A stretch of DNA of 64,000 nt, from the NCBI GenBank assembly GCA_964500675.1, contig CAZCNY010000001.1, forward strand, positions 682,001-746,000, in the 5' to 3' direction. Under the pieces are notes generated by a model. It had not been told where the DNA came from, made no database searches, and was given only the letters and a program-made list of their open reading frames with translations. Below, piece by piece: positions 49,402-57,369 of this stretch. How positions within the stretch are numbered: position 1 is the stretch's first letter; the number at the start of each line of letters is the position of its first letter. The stretch comes from CAMLJR01 sp964500675 (lineage in GTDB: Bacteria > Pseudomonadota > Gammaproteobacteria > Pseudomonadales > CAMLJR01). A program made the translations under genes and the position numbers.

Positions 49402-49863
49402 ATGACGGCCACGCAACATAAATTTGAACAGCGTAAATTCGGACTGTTGCTCGTCGCTTGCAGCGTCGTGTTGGTCAGCGCCGCGCAATTGCTGCTAAAA
49501 ATCGGCGCATCGCGGATCGATCACACGCTGCCGGTGCTCATGTTGCCGCTGCAAATCACAGTGGCATTTCCAATCGGCATCGGCATGTTGTGTTACGCGC
49601 TCTCGGTTGTGATCTGGCAGCGCGCGCTCGCCGAATTACCGCTCAGCATCGCTTATCCGCTGCTCGGCGTGAGCTACCCGCTCGTCTATATTTGCGCGCT
49701 GCTGCTGCCGAACTTTACCGAAACGTTCAGCGCCGCGCGCAGCATCGGTATTCTGTTGACACTGGCGGGCGTCGCATTGCTCGCACCACCACAAAAATCG
49801 GGAAAGGCACTGGTCGAGCCCCCTCTCCCTGCGGGCCCTAAAGGGTCTAAAGGAGAGGGTTAA
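49402..49863 (+). CDS. arnF: ArnF subunit of the Ara4N-phosphoundecaprenol flippase
   Basis: Partner of ArnE. 153 residues with four membrane helices (FGLLLVACSVVLVSAAQLLL, QITVAFPIGIGMLCYALSVV, SIAYPLLGVSYPLVYICALL, SIGILLTLAGVALLA). The last ~17 residues (EPPLPAGPKGSKGEG) are not part of the fold. They are translated from a palindromic repeat inserted at the 3' end, which also provides the stop codon. It is 4 bp after arnE and 1 bp before the arnT start. Confidence 0.92.
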   Translation: MTATQHKFEQRKFGLLLVACSVVLVSAAQLLLKIGASRIDHTLPVLMLPLQITVAFPIGIGMLCYALSVVIWQRALAELPLSIAYPLLGVSYPLVYICALLLPNFTETFSAARSIGILLTLAGVALLAPPQKSGKALVEPPLPAGPKGSKGEG

Positions 49864-49872
49864 GGTGAGGGC
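49818..49872. repeat. Palindromic repeat forming the arnF end and arnT ribosome-binding site
   Basis: CCCTCTCC (49821-49828) pairs with GGAGAGGG (49852-49859). A tail TTAAGGTGAGGGC (from 49860) follows. The repeat encodes the arnF C-terminus, its stop TAA (49861-49863), and the GGAGAGGG that serves as Shine-Dalgarno for arnT. Confidence 0.85.
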
Positions 49873-51577
49873 TTCTTTTCAAACAATGCGCGAGAAACTT
49901 GCTCTTACCTCTGGCCCCTCTCCTGTAAGGAGAGGGGAGGAATTCCTTCGCAACGAAATATGGTTCTGGCTGGCGGCGTGCGCGATGCTGTTCATTCATC
50001 TCGGCACAACCGGAACCTGGCAATCGGAAGATCGCTGGCTAGAAATCGTGCGCGAAATGCAATTGAGCGGCGATTATTTCCGGCCCGCGCTCAATGGTGT
50101 TCTCTATTTCGATAAACCGTTATTAAGTTATTGGTTCATCGCCGCGCTGAGTTTTGTTTTCGGCACACTCAACGAATGGATGCTGCGATTGCCGAGCGCG
50201 CTCGCTGGGCTCGCCGTGTTGTGGGCGACGATCGATCTCGCGAAAAAACTATGGGACCGCGACACCGCGCTGGTCAGCGGCTGGATTTTGTTGACGAGTT
50301 TCGGCTTCGTGCAATGGGCGCGGCTCGGCGAGGCCGATATGGAAAATCTCGCCGCGAGCATGCTCGCGATCAATTGCTATTGGCGCAATCGCGAGGCCAT
50401 GCGCTTCGGCGGTTATTGCGGGTTTTACTGCATTCTCGCGCTCGGCGCGCAATGCAAAGGGCTCACCGCCATCGTCGTGCCGCTGCTCGTCATCGCGCCC
50501 GATGTCCTGGGCCACAAACCGCTGCGCCACTTCAACGCGCGCCATATCGCCGCCATTTGCATTGGCGCGGCATTGTATTTCGTGCCATTTTTGCTCGCGC
50601 CCGACGGCGCGCACGCCGCCGTCCAAGACAGCAGTCACGCGCAGAGCGGACTCGCGCTGGTGCTGCGCGAAAATGTCGTGCGCTACTTCGCACCGTTCGA
50701 TCACACCGAGCCGTGGTACACGTATCTGGTCGCGATACCGGAGTATGTATTTCCGTGGTCGCTGCTGCTCGCGTTTGCGCTCATCGCGCTGCTGCGCAAT
50801 AACCATAAGAATTTGCCGCATCGCAATTGGCTGCTTTCGACTATCGGTCTTATTTTTATTTTCTTCACGCTGTCGGGCTCGCGGCGCAATTATTATATTT
50901 TGCCGATCCTGCCGTTTTGCGCACTGCTCATCGCAATTTATGTACGCCAACTCATGCACGCATCCGCGCTGCGCTGGGGCGCGATATTACTCGCGCTCTG
51001 CGCGCTCATCGAGCTGAGTCTGGCAGCGGCATGGCCGCTATTACAGCAGCGCGCCGGCGGCGTGTTACCGGGCTCGCTGCGCTGGATGCAATTCGCCATT
51101 AGCGCAGCGGCGCTCGTTGCCATCGCGCGCATCTATTGGAAGCGCACCGGATCGCAGCTGACCGCCGCGATTGCAGCCGCCTTTATTTTGCTCGGCGCTT
51201 TTTTCTTTTATCAGCAGCGTGTGCTCGACAGCTATCGCAGCGAAATCGCCTTCGGCAGACAACTCGCGACACTCGTGCGTAAACATCCCGGCGCAGAAAT
51301 CGCCACCTACCGCGAGAAACCCGGCGGCGAATTATTGTTTTACGGCGACCTGCCGCCTACCGTGACGGTGCTCAACGATGCTATCGCGCTGAGCGAATTC
51401 CTCTCCGATACGAACGCGACGAAACTTGTGCTGGCCTATCACAAATACGACCGCGAGCTGCCCGATACGCTGACGCAGACCGCGGCACAGATCGACGAAC
51501 AGCAGTATTCGTGGGAAAAGAATAACCGCAATAAAATGCGGGCCTGGTTGCTAAAGGGCACCTCGCCCGCACGGTAA
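49865..51577 (+). CDS. arnT: Lipid A 4-amino-4-deoxy-L-arabinosyltransferase (ArnT family)
   Basis: ArnT transfers L-Ara4N from undecaprenyl phosphate to lipid A on the periplasmic face. A GTG at 49865 with GGAGAGGG upstream gives 570 residues; an ATG at 49886 is an alternative. Residues 1-30 derive largely from repeat DNA. After TM1 the periplasmic loop shows TGTWQSEDRWLEIVREMQLS (acidic residue of GT-C enzymes) and GVLYFDKPLLSYWFIAALSF (the KPxLxYW motif). WARLGEADMENLAASMLAIN follows. About ten further hydrophobic helices and a C-terminal soluble domain (EKPGGELLFYGDLPPTVTVL) complete it. It is the end of arnADEFT and the best ArnT candidate by position. Confidence 0.9.
   Translation: MRASFQTMREKLALTSGPSPVRRGEEFLRNEIWFWLAACAMLFIHLGTTGTWQSEDRWLEIVREMQLSGDYFRPALNGVLYFDKPLLSYWFIAALSFVFGTLNEWMLRLPSALAGLAVLWATIDLAKKLWDRDTALVSGWILLTSFGFVQWARLGEADMENLAASMLAINCYWRNREAMRFGGYCGFYCILALGAQCKGLTAIVVPLLVIAPDVLGHKPLRHFNARHIAAICIGAALYFVPFLLAPDGAHAAVQDSSHAQSGLALVLRENVVRYFAPFDHTEPWYTYLVAIPEYVFPWSLLLAFALIALLRNNHKNLPHRNWLLSTIGLIFIFFTLSGSRRNYYILPILPFCALLIAIYVRQLMHASALRWGAILLALCALIELSLAAAWPLLQQRAGGVLPGSLRWMQFAISAAALVAIARIYWKRTGSQLTAAIAAAFILLGAFFFYQQRVLDSYRSEIAFGRQLATLVRKHPGAEIATYREKPGGELLFYGDLPPTVTVLNDAIALSEFLSDTNATKLVLAYHKYDRELPDTLTQTAAQIDEQQYSWEKNNRNKMRAWLLKGTSPAR
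49915..49937. repeat. Palindromic CCCCTCTCCT/AGGAGAGGGG element within the arnT 5' coding region
   Basis: Ten-base-pair perfect arms with loop GTA. It is the third copy of the element seen at 44583 and 49818, and encodes the SGPSPVRRGEE stretch of ArnT. Confidence 0.85.
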
Positions 51578-51791
51578 CGCCCGCCGATTTGTGCGCTACG
51601 TCATATTCCATATCGAATAGACTTCACACGGCTTAAAGTCGGCGTCAGCCGTCGGCACTTCGTTGCTAATCTCATACGTATATTTGCCTACCCGAATTGG
51701 GGACCGGTGTTGTCTGCTTCAGTGATGGCGCGCTGAGCATGCGTCTGCAACACACGAGTGGGAGGCTAATAAACTGACGGAGAACATTCCA

Positions 51792-52709
51792 ATGATGACG
51801 CCCAGCGCCTGGGTTGATTTTTCCACTGAGCTGGATGCTGCCATACAGGCGCATATGCAATGGTCGCATCGCGTGCTCCGTTGCGCGGTATTACACGCAT
51901 CGCCCGGAGGCGATCTGCTTGAAACCAACGCGCATGAGCTGTGCGGATTGGGCCAGTGCTTTACGCGGAATCGCGCCTTTTTTGAGGTGCTGGATGGTCA
52001 AATGGCGCAAGCGCTTGAAAGCAATCACCGCGAAATGCATGGCGCTATACGCGAGATCTGCAACAATACACTGACCGACAAACCAGGCTCCGAAGACAGC
52101 TTGCGTCTGTTTGAAGCGACGCAGTTGCGGCTCATCGAATACTTGTCTCATTTCAAAACACTTTCCACGCAAATCAATTCGCAAATCGATCCGCTGACGG
52201 GACTCGCGCTGCGTCACCGCCTCGAACCACAATTCGAATTACTGAAAAAGCGCTGCAGCCGCCAGGGCAATTCGGTTGCCATCATGATCATCGATATCGA
52301 TCACTTCAAATCCGTCAATGATCAACATGGTCACATGGGCGGCGATCTCGTCTTGAAAGAAATCGCGAAATGTCTCAAGAGCAGCATCCGCGAAGGCGAC
52401 GAAGCGTATCGCTATGGCGGCGATGAATTGCTGGTACTGCTAGAGCTTCGCAACTCAGAAGAAGCGATTTTGGCGGGGCGGCGTTTGCTCAACACAATTC
52501 GCAGACAATCCGTCGTTTTCACCGATGGCTCGTCCGTGCAAACCACCGCGACGATCGGCGTGGCGAAAGCGCGCAATACGGAAGGCATCAACGACGTTTT
52601 GCAACGCGCCGATGCAGCGCTCTATCAGGGAAAAGCGCGCGGTCGCAATTGCTATGTGGTGGCGAATGATGGCGGCAACGATCATCCTGGGCATCGATTG
52701 GCGAGTTAA
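51792..52709 (+). CDS. Zinc-binding diguanylate cyclase, DgcZ-like (CZB-GGDEF)
   Basis: The 305-residue cytoplasmic protein has an N-terminal chemoreceptor zinc-binding (CZB) domain (about 10-125). Its ligand set His21, Cys51 (ELCGLGQCF), His79 and His83 sits at almost the same positions as in E. coli DgcZ. A C-terminal GGDEF domain follows (about 130-295: DPLTGLALRHRLEPQF, IMIIDIDHFKSVNDQHGHMG, YRYGGDELLVLLE). The A-site reads GGDEL (209-213) instead of GG(D/E)EF; catalytic acids are kept. Zinc would inhibit c-di-GMP synthesis if it works like DgcZ. The neighbours do not indicate the target. Confidence 0.9.
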   Translation: MMTPSAWVDFSTELDAAIQAHMQWSHRVLRCAVLHASPGGDLLETNAHELCGLGQCFTRNRAFFEVLDGQMAQALESNHREMHGAIREICNNTLTDKPGSEDSLRLFEATQLRLIEYLSHFKTLSTQINSQIDPLTGLALRHRLEPQFELLKKRCSRQGNSVAIMIIDIDHFKSVNDQHGHMGGDLVLKEIAKCLKSSIREGDEAYRYGGDELLVLLELRNSEEAILAGRRLLNTIRRQSVVFTDGSSVQTTATIGVAKARNTEGINDVLQRADAALYQGKARGRNCYVVANDGGNDHPGHRLAS

Positions 52710-52753
52710 ACCAACCCCGACAACCAGTGAGCAATAAAAAAACACCGAGCAAT

Positions 52754-52785
52754 AAAAAAGGCCACCTTCAAGGTGGCCTTTTTTA
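52754..52785. terminator. Bidirectional Rho-independent terminator
   Basis: AAAAAA-GGCCACC-TTCAA-GGTGGCC-TTTTTT. It can end the diguanylate cyclase transcript on the plus strand and the tRNA-Arg transcript on the minus strand. Confidence 0.92.
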
Positions 52786-52790
52786 TTGAT

Positions 52791-52867
52791 TGGCGCGCTT
52801 GGAGGGATTCGAACCCCCGACCCTCTAGTTCGTAGCCAGATACTCTATCCAACTGAGCTACAAGCGC
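52791..52867 (-). tRNA. tRNA-Arg (anticodon ACG)
   Basis: The 77-nt cloverleaf has a GCGCTTG/CAAGCGC acceptor stem, D-arm with CTCAGTTGGATAGAG, anticodon loop CTACGAA, T-arm GGGGGTTCGAATCCCTC and an encoded CCA. The wobble A would become inosine to read CGU/CGC/CGA, codons that are frequent in this window. Confidence 0.96.
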
Positions 52868-52929
52868 GTAGGGCGCGTACTATAGTGACGCGCCCCAACT
52901 GAGTCAAGAGTTGCCATGCAACCCGTTGG

Positions 52930-53184
52930 CTAAACACCGATATTGCCGAGCGTCGTCACGATGTTGTTCAAAATAGCGGCGATGCGCGGATGCTCGGCTT
53001 CAAAACTCGATATCGCTGCTTCGACCTGATCGACCAGCGAATCATCGGCGATGCCTTCGTTGAGTTGCAGTTCGATATCTGCAATCAGCGCCGCAATCTC
53101 CTGACTTTTTTCCGCATCGAGCGGCAAAGCATTCAACTCCGCCGACAGGCGCTGCAGCTGTTCGCGCAAATGCTGTTCGTTCAT
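52930..53184 (-). CDS. DUF4404 family protein
   Basis: An 84-residue helical, acidic cytoplasmic protein (NEQHLREQLQRLSAELNALP, EIAALIADIELQLNEG, LVDQVEAAISSFEAEHP). Length and the QLxxLxxEL / FEAEHPxxAxxLNxI pattern fit DUF4404, whose function is unknown. AGGGGG-type ribosome-binding site before the ATG. It is 40 bp after alkaline phosphatase on the same strand, so co-transcription is possible. Confidence 0.85.
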   Translation of the reverse strand: MNEQHLREQLQRLSAELNALPLDAEKSQEIAALIADIELQLNEGIADDSLVDQVEAAISSFEAEHPRIAAILNNIVTTLGNIGV

Positions 53185-53224
53185 GTTTCCCCCTTTAACT
53201 GGTTAAGTCCAACGCGACGCGAGT

Positions 53225-54826
53225 TCAACGCGACGCTTTTGATTTCGTCGATAGGTGCTTTTTTTTGCCGCTGCGCACGGCTGCTTTCGGGCGCTCCAAA
53301 CTCGCGTAGTGCATGACATGATAAATATAATTTTGTTCGACGGTGCGATGAAACAATTGCGCCCACGGTCCGGTCGCATAGATTGGCACGTCTTCACCGC
53401 TGTGTGACTCGCTCTTCAGCGGAATCAATGCCTGCTGCAAATAATCGGGCTTGGTGGTATCGACATTGCTGAGATCGCGACGCGCGCGATCAGGTTTGCC
53501 GGTGTCGTCGGTGGTGGCGCTGTGTACCGCAATCGCGCCAGGGCCGTTGATGTAATTGAGCGTGGTATAGGGCCGCTCGTCAAGCGCGAGCAGCGGCTGG
53601 TTGAGTGGTTTACCGGCATCGCCGTTGCCGAGCGCCTTGCCCAGAATCGGATTGCCGCGTTTAGGCTCACCTGAAATAGTCAACGTGTGGCCGTGATCGG
53701 CGGTGACGATAATCAGCGTGTCTTTGCTATCCGTCGCATTCACCGCCGCGCGCACCGCATTGGCAAATTCGCGCGTTTCGTCGAGCGCATGATAGGCATT
53801 ACCCATGTGATGCGCCTGATCGATACGGCCGCCTTCGACCATGAGAAAAAAACCTTCGGGATTGCGCTTCAAAATCGCAATCGCTTTTTTTGTCATCTCG
53901 GTCAACGACGGCTCGGCATTGTTGTCTTTTTTGCGGTCGCTATCGAAGCTCATATGACTGCGGTTGAACAAGCCGAGCAGATGCTCAACTTTATTGGGAT
54001 CGATTTTTGCCAGTTGTTGTGCGTTCCACACATAAGCAGGATTGCGATATTTCCTCATCCACTCCGCTGTCAAATCGCGTTTGTCGCCGCGCGCTCCCAT
54101 CGCACCATCCACCGGGTCGGGCGCGGTATTCGGCGTGAATTTGCCGCGGCCGCCGCCGAGCACAACATTGATACCGCCGCCGAACGGAAATTCGAGCAGC
54201 TGCCGTGCGATATCCTTGCAACCCTGATCGCGTGCCTCTTGGGGCATATCGGCATCGCTCTCCCAGTCGCGCTCGGGCGTATGCGCATAGGTCGCCGCGG
54301 GCGTCGCGTGCGTCACGCGTGTCGTCGTCACTACGCCCGTGCTCATGCCGGCCTTGGCCGCCTGTTCGAGAAACGTCTGTAACGAATTACCCTGTGCACT
54401 TTTGCAATTGGCGCGCTGTGCGTTTTGATTGACGCCGATCAAGCCGACTTCGGTTTTAACGCCCGTCATAATCGCTGTCATCGTGCCGGCGGAATCGGGC
54501 ACCTGCTGATTCGTGTTGTACGTTTTTGCCAAAGCGAGATACGGAAATTCCTCAAACGACAATACATTTTCTTCGCCGCTTTCGCCGCGCAATTGACCGT
54601 CGAAAATGCGCGCCGCGGTAACGGTGGAAATACCCATGCCATCGCCGAGAAAAAGAATGACATTCTTGGCGCGATTTTCATTCGGTTGCAGCTGCAACGC
54701 GCGCTTAAGTTCGTTGGCGCCATCGGCGTACCATTGACCGGCGCTTTCGCTACGCTGCGCGAATACCGCAGGTGACAACGCGACAACACACAACACAGTG
54801 ATTAATTTTTTTGTCAAATGGTTCAT
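53225..54826 (-). CDS. Alkaline phosphatase (PhoA family)
   Basis: The 533-residue secreted enzyme hydrolyses phosphate monoesters in the periplasm with Zn/Mg. Signal peptide cut after VFA (about residue 23). Motifs: NVILFLGDGMGISTVTAAR (first metal Asp), catalytic Ser112 in VPDSAGTMTAIMTGVK, VTTTRVTHATPAATYAH, FLMVEGGRIDQAHHMGNAY, IIVTADHGHTL and the C-terminal SESHSGEDVPIYATGPWA histidine. The C-terminus is Lys-rich. The ribosome-binding region (GGTGAGG) may come from a degenerate palindromic repeat. No clear Pho box was seen. Confidence 0.95.
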   Translation of the reverse strand: MNHLTKKLITVLCVVALSPAVFAQRSESAGQWYADGANELKRALQLQPNENRAKNVILFLGDGMGISTVTAARIFDGQLRGESGEENVLSFEEFPYLALAKTYNTNQQVPDSAGTMTAIMTGVKTEVGLIGVNQNAQRANCKSAQGNSLQTFLEQAAKAGMSTGVVTTTRVTHATPAATYAHTPERDWESDADMPQEARDQGCKDIARQLLEFPFGGGINVVLGGGRGKFTPNTAPDPVDGAMGARGDKRDLTAEWMRKYRNPAYVWNAQQLAKIDPNKVEHLLGLFNRSHMSFDSDRKKDNNAEPSLTEMTKKAIAILKRNPEGFFLMVEGGRIDQAHHMGNAYHALDETREFANAVRAAVNATDSKDTLIIVTADHGHTLTISGEPKRGNPILGKALGNGDAGKPLNQPLLALDERPYTTLNYINGPGAIAVHSATTDDTGKPDRARRDLSNVDTTKPDYLQQALIPLKSESHSGEDVPIYATGPWAQLFHRTVEQNYIYHVMHYASLERPKAAVRSGKKKHLSTKSKASR

Positions 54827-54880
54827 GCCCTACCTCACCCTAATTTTTCTTGTGTTCACTCCCCCACTGGGGCGGGAGGT
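54827..54880. repeat. Possible degenerate copy of the palindromic element upstream of alkaline phosphatase
   Basis: On the coding strand CTCCCGCCCCAGTGGGGGAG is followed after ~20 nt by TTAGGGTGAGG, like the TTAAGGTGAGG tail of the arnF-arnT copy. The hairpin core differs (CCCC/GGGG), so membership is tentative. The tail supplies the Shine-Dalgarno of the phosphatase gene. Confidence 0.45.
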
Positions 54881-54884
54881 GCGC

Positions 54885-54935
54885 TTCAATACATTCGATA
54901 TGTTCAATACATTCGATATATTCAATACATTAACG
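54885..54935. repeat. 18-bp tandem repeat, about 2.8 copies, spanning the cnoX stop
   Basis: TTCAATACATTCGATAT(G/A) at 54885-54902 and 54903-54920, then TTCAATACATTAACG at 54921-54935. The last is the real 3' end of the thioredoxin gene (codons for MY and TGA on the minus strand); the other copies lie beyond the stop. Confidence 0.88.
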
Positions 54936-55776
54936 AAAATAATTTGCGTTGATATTCCTTCGCGAGCGGATCGCCGTTACCGAGTACGGCAATAATATCG
55001 AGCAACGCTTTCTTCGCACCACCATCGCGAAATTGCTTATCGCGGCTCAAGATATCGATCAACAAATCGAGCGCTTCGCGATGCTGTTGATTGTGATTAT
55101 ATTGCAGCGCGAGTTGATACGCGGCCTCCAAATCGCCGGGGGATTGCTTGAGCACTTCCTCCAATTGGCGAATCGCGGGCGTTTTCGCCGCTTCGCGCTG
55201 CAACTCGATTTGCGCAAGCAATTGCTGATAACGCTGATCGCGATCGGCCAGTTTTATCGCATCGAGTTGCGCACTCGCTTCGTCGAAACGTTTCAACGCG
55301 ATCAATGCGGCTGCGAGCTCCATGCCGATATCGGCGCGCTTGCGCGATTCCTCGTAAGCCTTGCGCAACAGCGTCAGCGCGGCGCCATAATCGCCCGCTG
55401 CAATCGCCGTGCGCGCCTGTTCGAGCTGCAAATCCCACGGCTTCGGCAAAAATTTTTCGAGCAGCTGGCGCACCGCGGTTTCGGTTTGCGCGCCGACAAA
55501 ACCATCGGCGGGCTGGCCATCCTTCATCAACATCACGGTCGGCAAACTGCGCACACCAAACTGCTGCGCGATATGCGGCTCGTCGTCGCAGTTGACCTTG
55601 GCCAAAACGAATTGGCCCGCGTATTCGTTGGCAAGTTTTTCCAACAATGGCATCAGCGATTTGCACGGCTCGCACCAATCGGCCCAAAAATCCACAAGCA
55701 CGGGACGCTGAAACGATTCGTCTATCAACACCTGTTTGGCATTCGCCATGGTTACGTGGACAATATGCTCAGTCAT
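54922..55776 (-). CDS. CnoX/YbbN-like thioredoxin with TPR region
   Basis: The ATG at 55774-55776 (GGAGAG 8 nt upstream) gives 284 residues. The N-terminal thioredoxin domain is 5-110 (RPVLVDFWADWCEPCKSLMP; Cys35-Glu-Pro-Cys38, and cis-Pro in VRSLPTVMLMKDG). Then come TPR-like helices (120-280: LEQARTAIAAGDYGAALTLL, ALIALKRFDEASAQL). This layout is that of E. coli CnoX, a chaperedoxin that protects GroEL clients. Unlike E. coli CnoX, which has lost the second active-site pattern (SQHC), a full CxxC is kept here. Thus it may also be a reductase. Confidence 0.9.
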   Translation of the reverse strand: MTEHIVHVTMANAKQVLIDESFQRPVLVDFWADWCEPCKSLMPLLEKLANEYAGQFVLAKVNCDDEPHIAQQFGVRSLPTVMLMKDGQPADGFVGAQTETAVRQLLEKFLPKPWDLQLEQARTAIAAGDYGAALTLLRKAYEESRKRADIGMELAAALIALKRFDEASAQLDAIKLADRDQRYQQLLAQIELQREAAKTPAIRQLEEVLKQSPGDLEAAYQLALQYNHNQQHREALDLLIDILSRDKQFRDGGAKKALLDIIAVLGNGDPLAKEYQRKLFSLMY

Positions 55777-55812
55777 TGCTTTGCTCTCCAACACCGACTC
55801 CCCACTCAGCTC

Positions 55813-55868
55813 TTAACACTTAACGATTAACACTCAACAATTAACACCTAACACCTAACACGCAAATA
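55813..55868. repeat. 14-bp tandem repeat, about four copies, between the aminotransferase and cnoX
   Basis: TTAACACTTAACGA, TTAACACTCAACAA, TTAACACCTAACAC and a degenerate fourth unit start at 55813, 55827, 55841 and 55855. AT-rich, located upstream of cnoX where its promoter should be. Confidence 0.75.
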
Positions 55869-55899
55869 GCTCACACCGCGACTTTTGTTCACGATCGAT

Positions 55900-57057
55900 T
55901 CAACCGAATATTTTTTCGAGGCGCCTGACCGCCTCTTCAAGCCGCGACATTTCTGTCGTGTAAGCGAAGCGCACATGCTCGCGCGCGCGATAGCGACCAA
56001 AATCGGTGCCGGGCGTTATTGCGATGCCGTGTTGTTCGAGCAAGTCGAGACAAAAGCGCTCGCTATCGCGCGCGAATTTTGTCACATCGGCATACAGATA
56101 CAACGCACCGGCCGGCGTGTGCGGAATTACAAAGCCTAAACGGCGCAAATGCGTGAGCAGAAAATCGCGACGGCGGCCGAATTCGGCGCGACGCTCGCGA
56201 AATATAGCCTGTGCCTCCGTTCCGAATGCCGCCAGCGCGCCGTACTGCGCAGGTGCCGATGGCGAAATAAATAAATTCTGCGCGAGCTTTTCGAGCGCGG
56301 GCACTGCATCGGCTGGCGCCACCATCCACCCCAAACGCCAACCCGTCATGCCGAAATATTTCGAGAAACTATTAATCACGAACGCCTGGTCGGTGATTTC
56401 GAGAATCGAAGTTGCATCGACACCGTAGGTGAGACCGTGATAGATCTCGTCGACAATTAACGCGCCGCGACGGCGTTGACACAACTCGAACAATTCGCGC
56501 AGTTCATCGCGCGTCAGAATTTCTCCGCTCGGATTCGCTGGCGATGCCACCAACACGCCGGCCGTATTGTCGCGCCAGTGCTCATCGGCTTTGGCGGCGC
56601 GCAATTGATAATGCGCTTCGGGCCCGACCGGCACCAGCTGCGCCTCGGCATCAACCAAACTCAAAAAATTGCGATTGCACGGATAGCCGGGGTCGCTCAT
56701 CAGCAAACCCTGTCCCGCATCCAGCAACAGCCCGACTGCAAGCAGCAGTGCGCCCGATGCGCCGGGCGTGACAATAATGCGTTGCGCAGACACTCCGATA
56801 CCATGTTGCTGCGCGTACCACTGCGCGATCGCGGCGCGTAATTCGGGAATGCCTGTCGCTTGCGTGTAGAACGTTCGGTTCTGATCGAGCGCGGCTTTGA
56901 CCGCTTCAACAACCGGAGCCGCGGTGCCAAAATCGGGCTCGCCGACTTCGAGATGGACGATGTCGCGCCCCTGCGCCTCCAACGCTTTCGCGCGCGTGAG
57001 CACCTCGACCACGCGGAACGGTTCGATGTTATCGAGGCGTTTGGCAAATCGAATCAA
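55900..57057 (-). CDS. Class I/II PLP-dependent aminotransferase
   Basis: The 385-residue fold-type I aminotransferase: GEPDFGTAAPVVEAVKAAL, YTQATGIPELRAAIAQWY, VTPGASGALLLAVGLLLDAG, SDPGYPCNRNF, ASPANPSGEILTRDEL, VDEIYHGLTYG, PLP lysine K233 in NSFSKYFGMTGWRLGWMV, and the C-terminal Arg in REHVRFAY. It resembles the aspartate aminotransferase I-alpha group; the amino-acid substrate is uncertain. Upstream of its start is a short FAN-encoding repeat region without clear role. Confidence 0.92.
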   Translation of the reverse strand: MIRFAKRLDNIEPFRVVEVLTRAKALEAQGRDIVHLEVGEPDFGTAAPVVEAVKAALDQNRTFYTQATGIPELRAAIAQWYAQQHGIGVSAQRIIVTPGASGALLLAVGLLLDAGQGLLMSDPGYPCNRNFLSLVDAEAQLVPVGPEAHYQLRAAKADEHWRDNTAGVLVASPANPSGEILTRDELRELFELCQRRRGALIVDEIYHGLTYGVDATSILEITDQAFVINSFSKYFGMTGWRLGWMVAPADAVPALEKLAQNLFISPSAPAQYGALAAFGTEAQAIFRERRAEFGRRRDFLLTHLRRLGFVIPHTPAGALYLYADVTKFARDSERFCLDLLEQHGIAITPGTDFGRYRAREHVRFAYTTEMSRLEEAVRRLEKIFG

Positions 57058-57369
57058 GCACCGTTCTCCGGAGCAAATGCAGGCTCAAAACAGCCGCTGT
57101 TCGCGTTCGCAAACGCGGCTATTCCCACATTCGCAAAGGCGAGTATTGTAGACGCGGTGGCGATTGCCGTCGCCACCCAAAGTACCGGATTTTGATCTGC
57201 GCGCCGTTGCGATAACTCGATCCCAAGCGCCGCAATCCGGCGGTAGCGTTGCGCGGCGATATCTGGTAGGTTGGCGCGCTTGATAACGGCTGGCTGCCGG
57301 GGCCATCGCACTCCGACACCATCGCATCAGGTACCGAATACGAAGAGCGTATATAAAGAGGCGCTAGCA

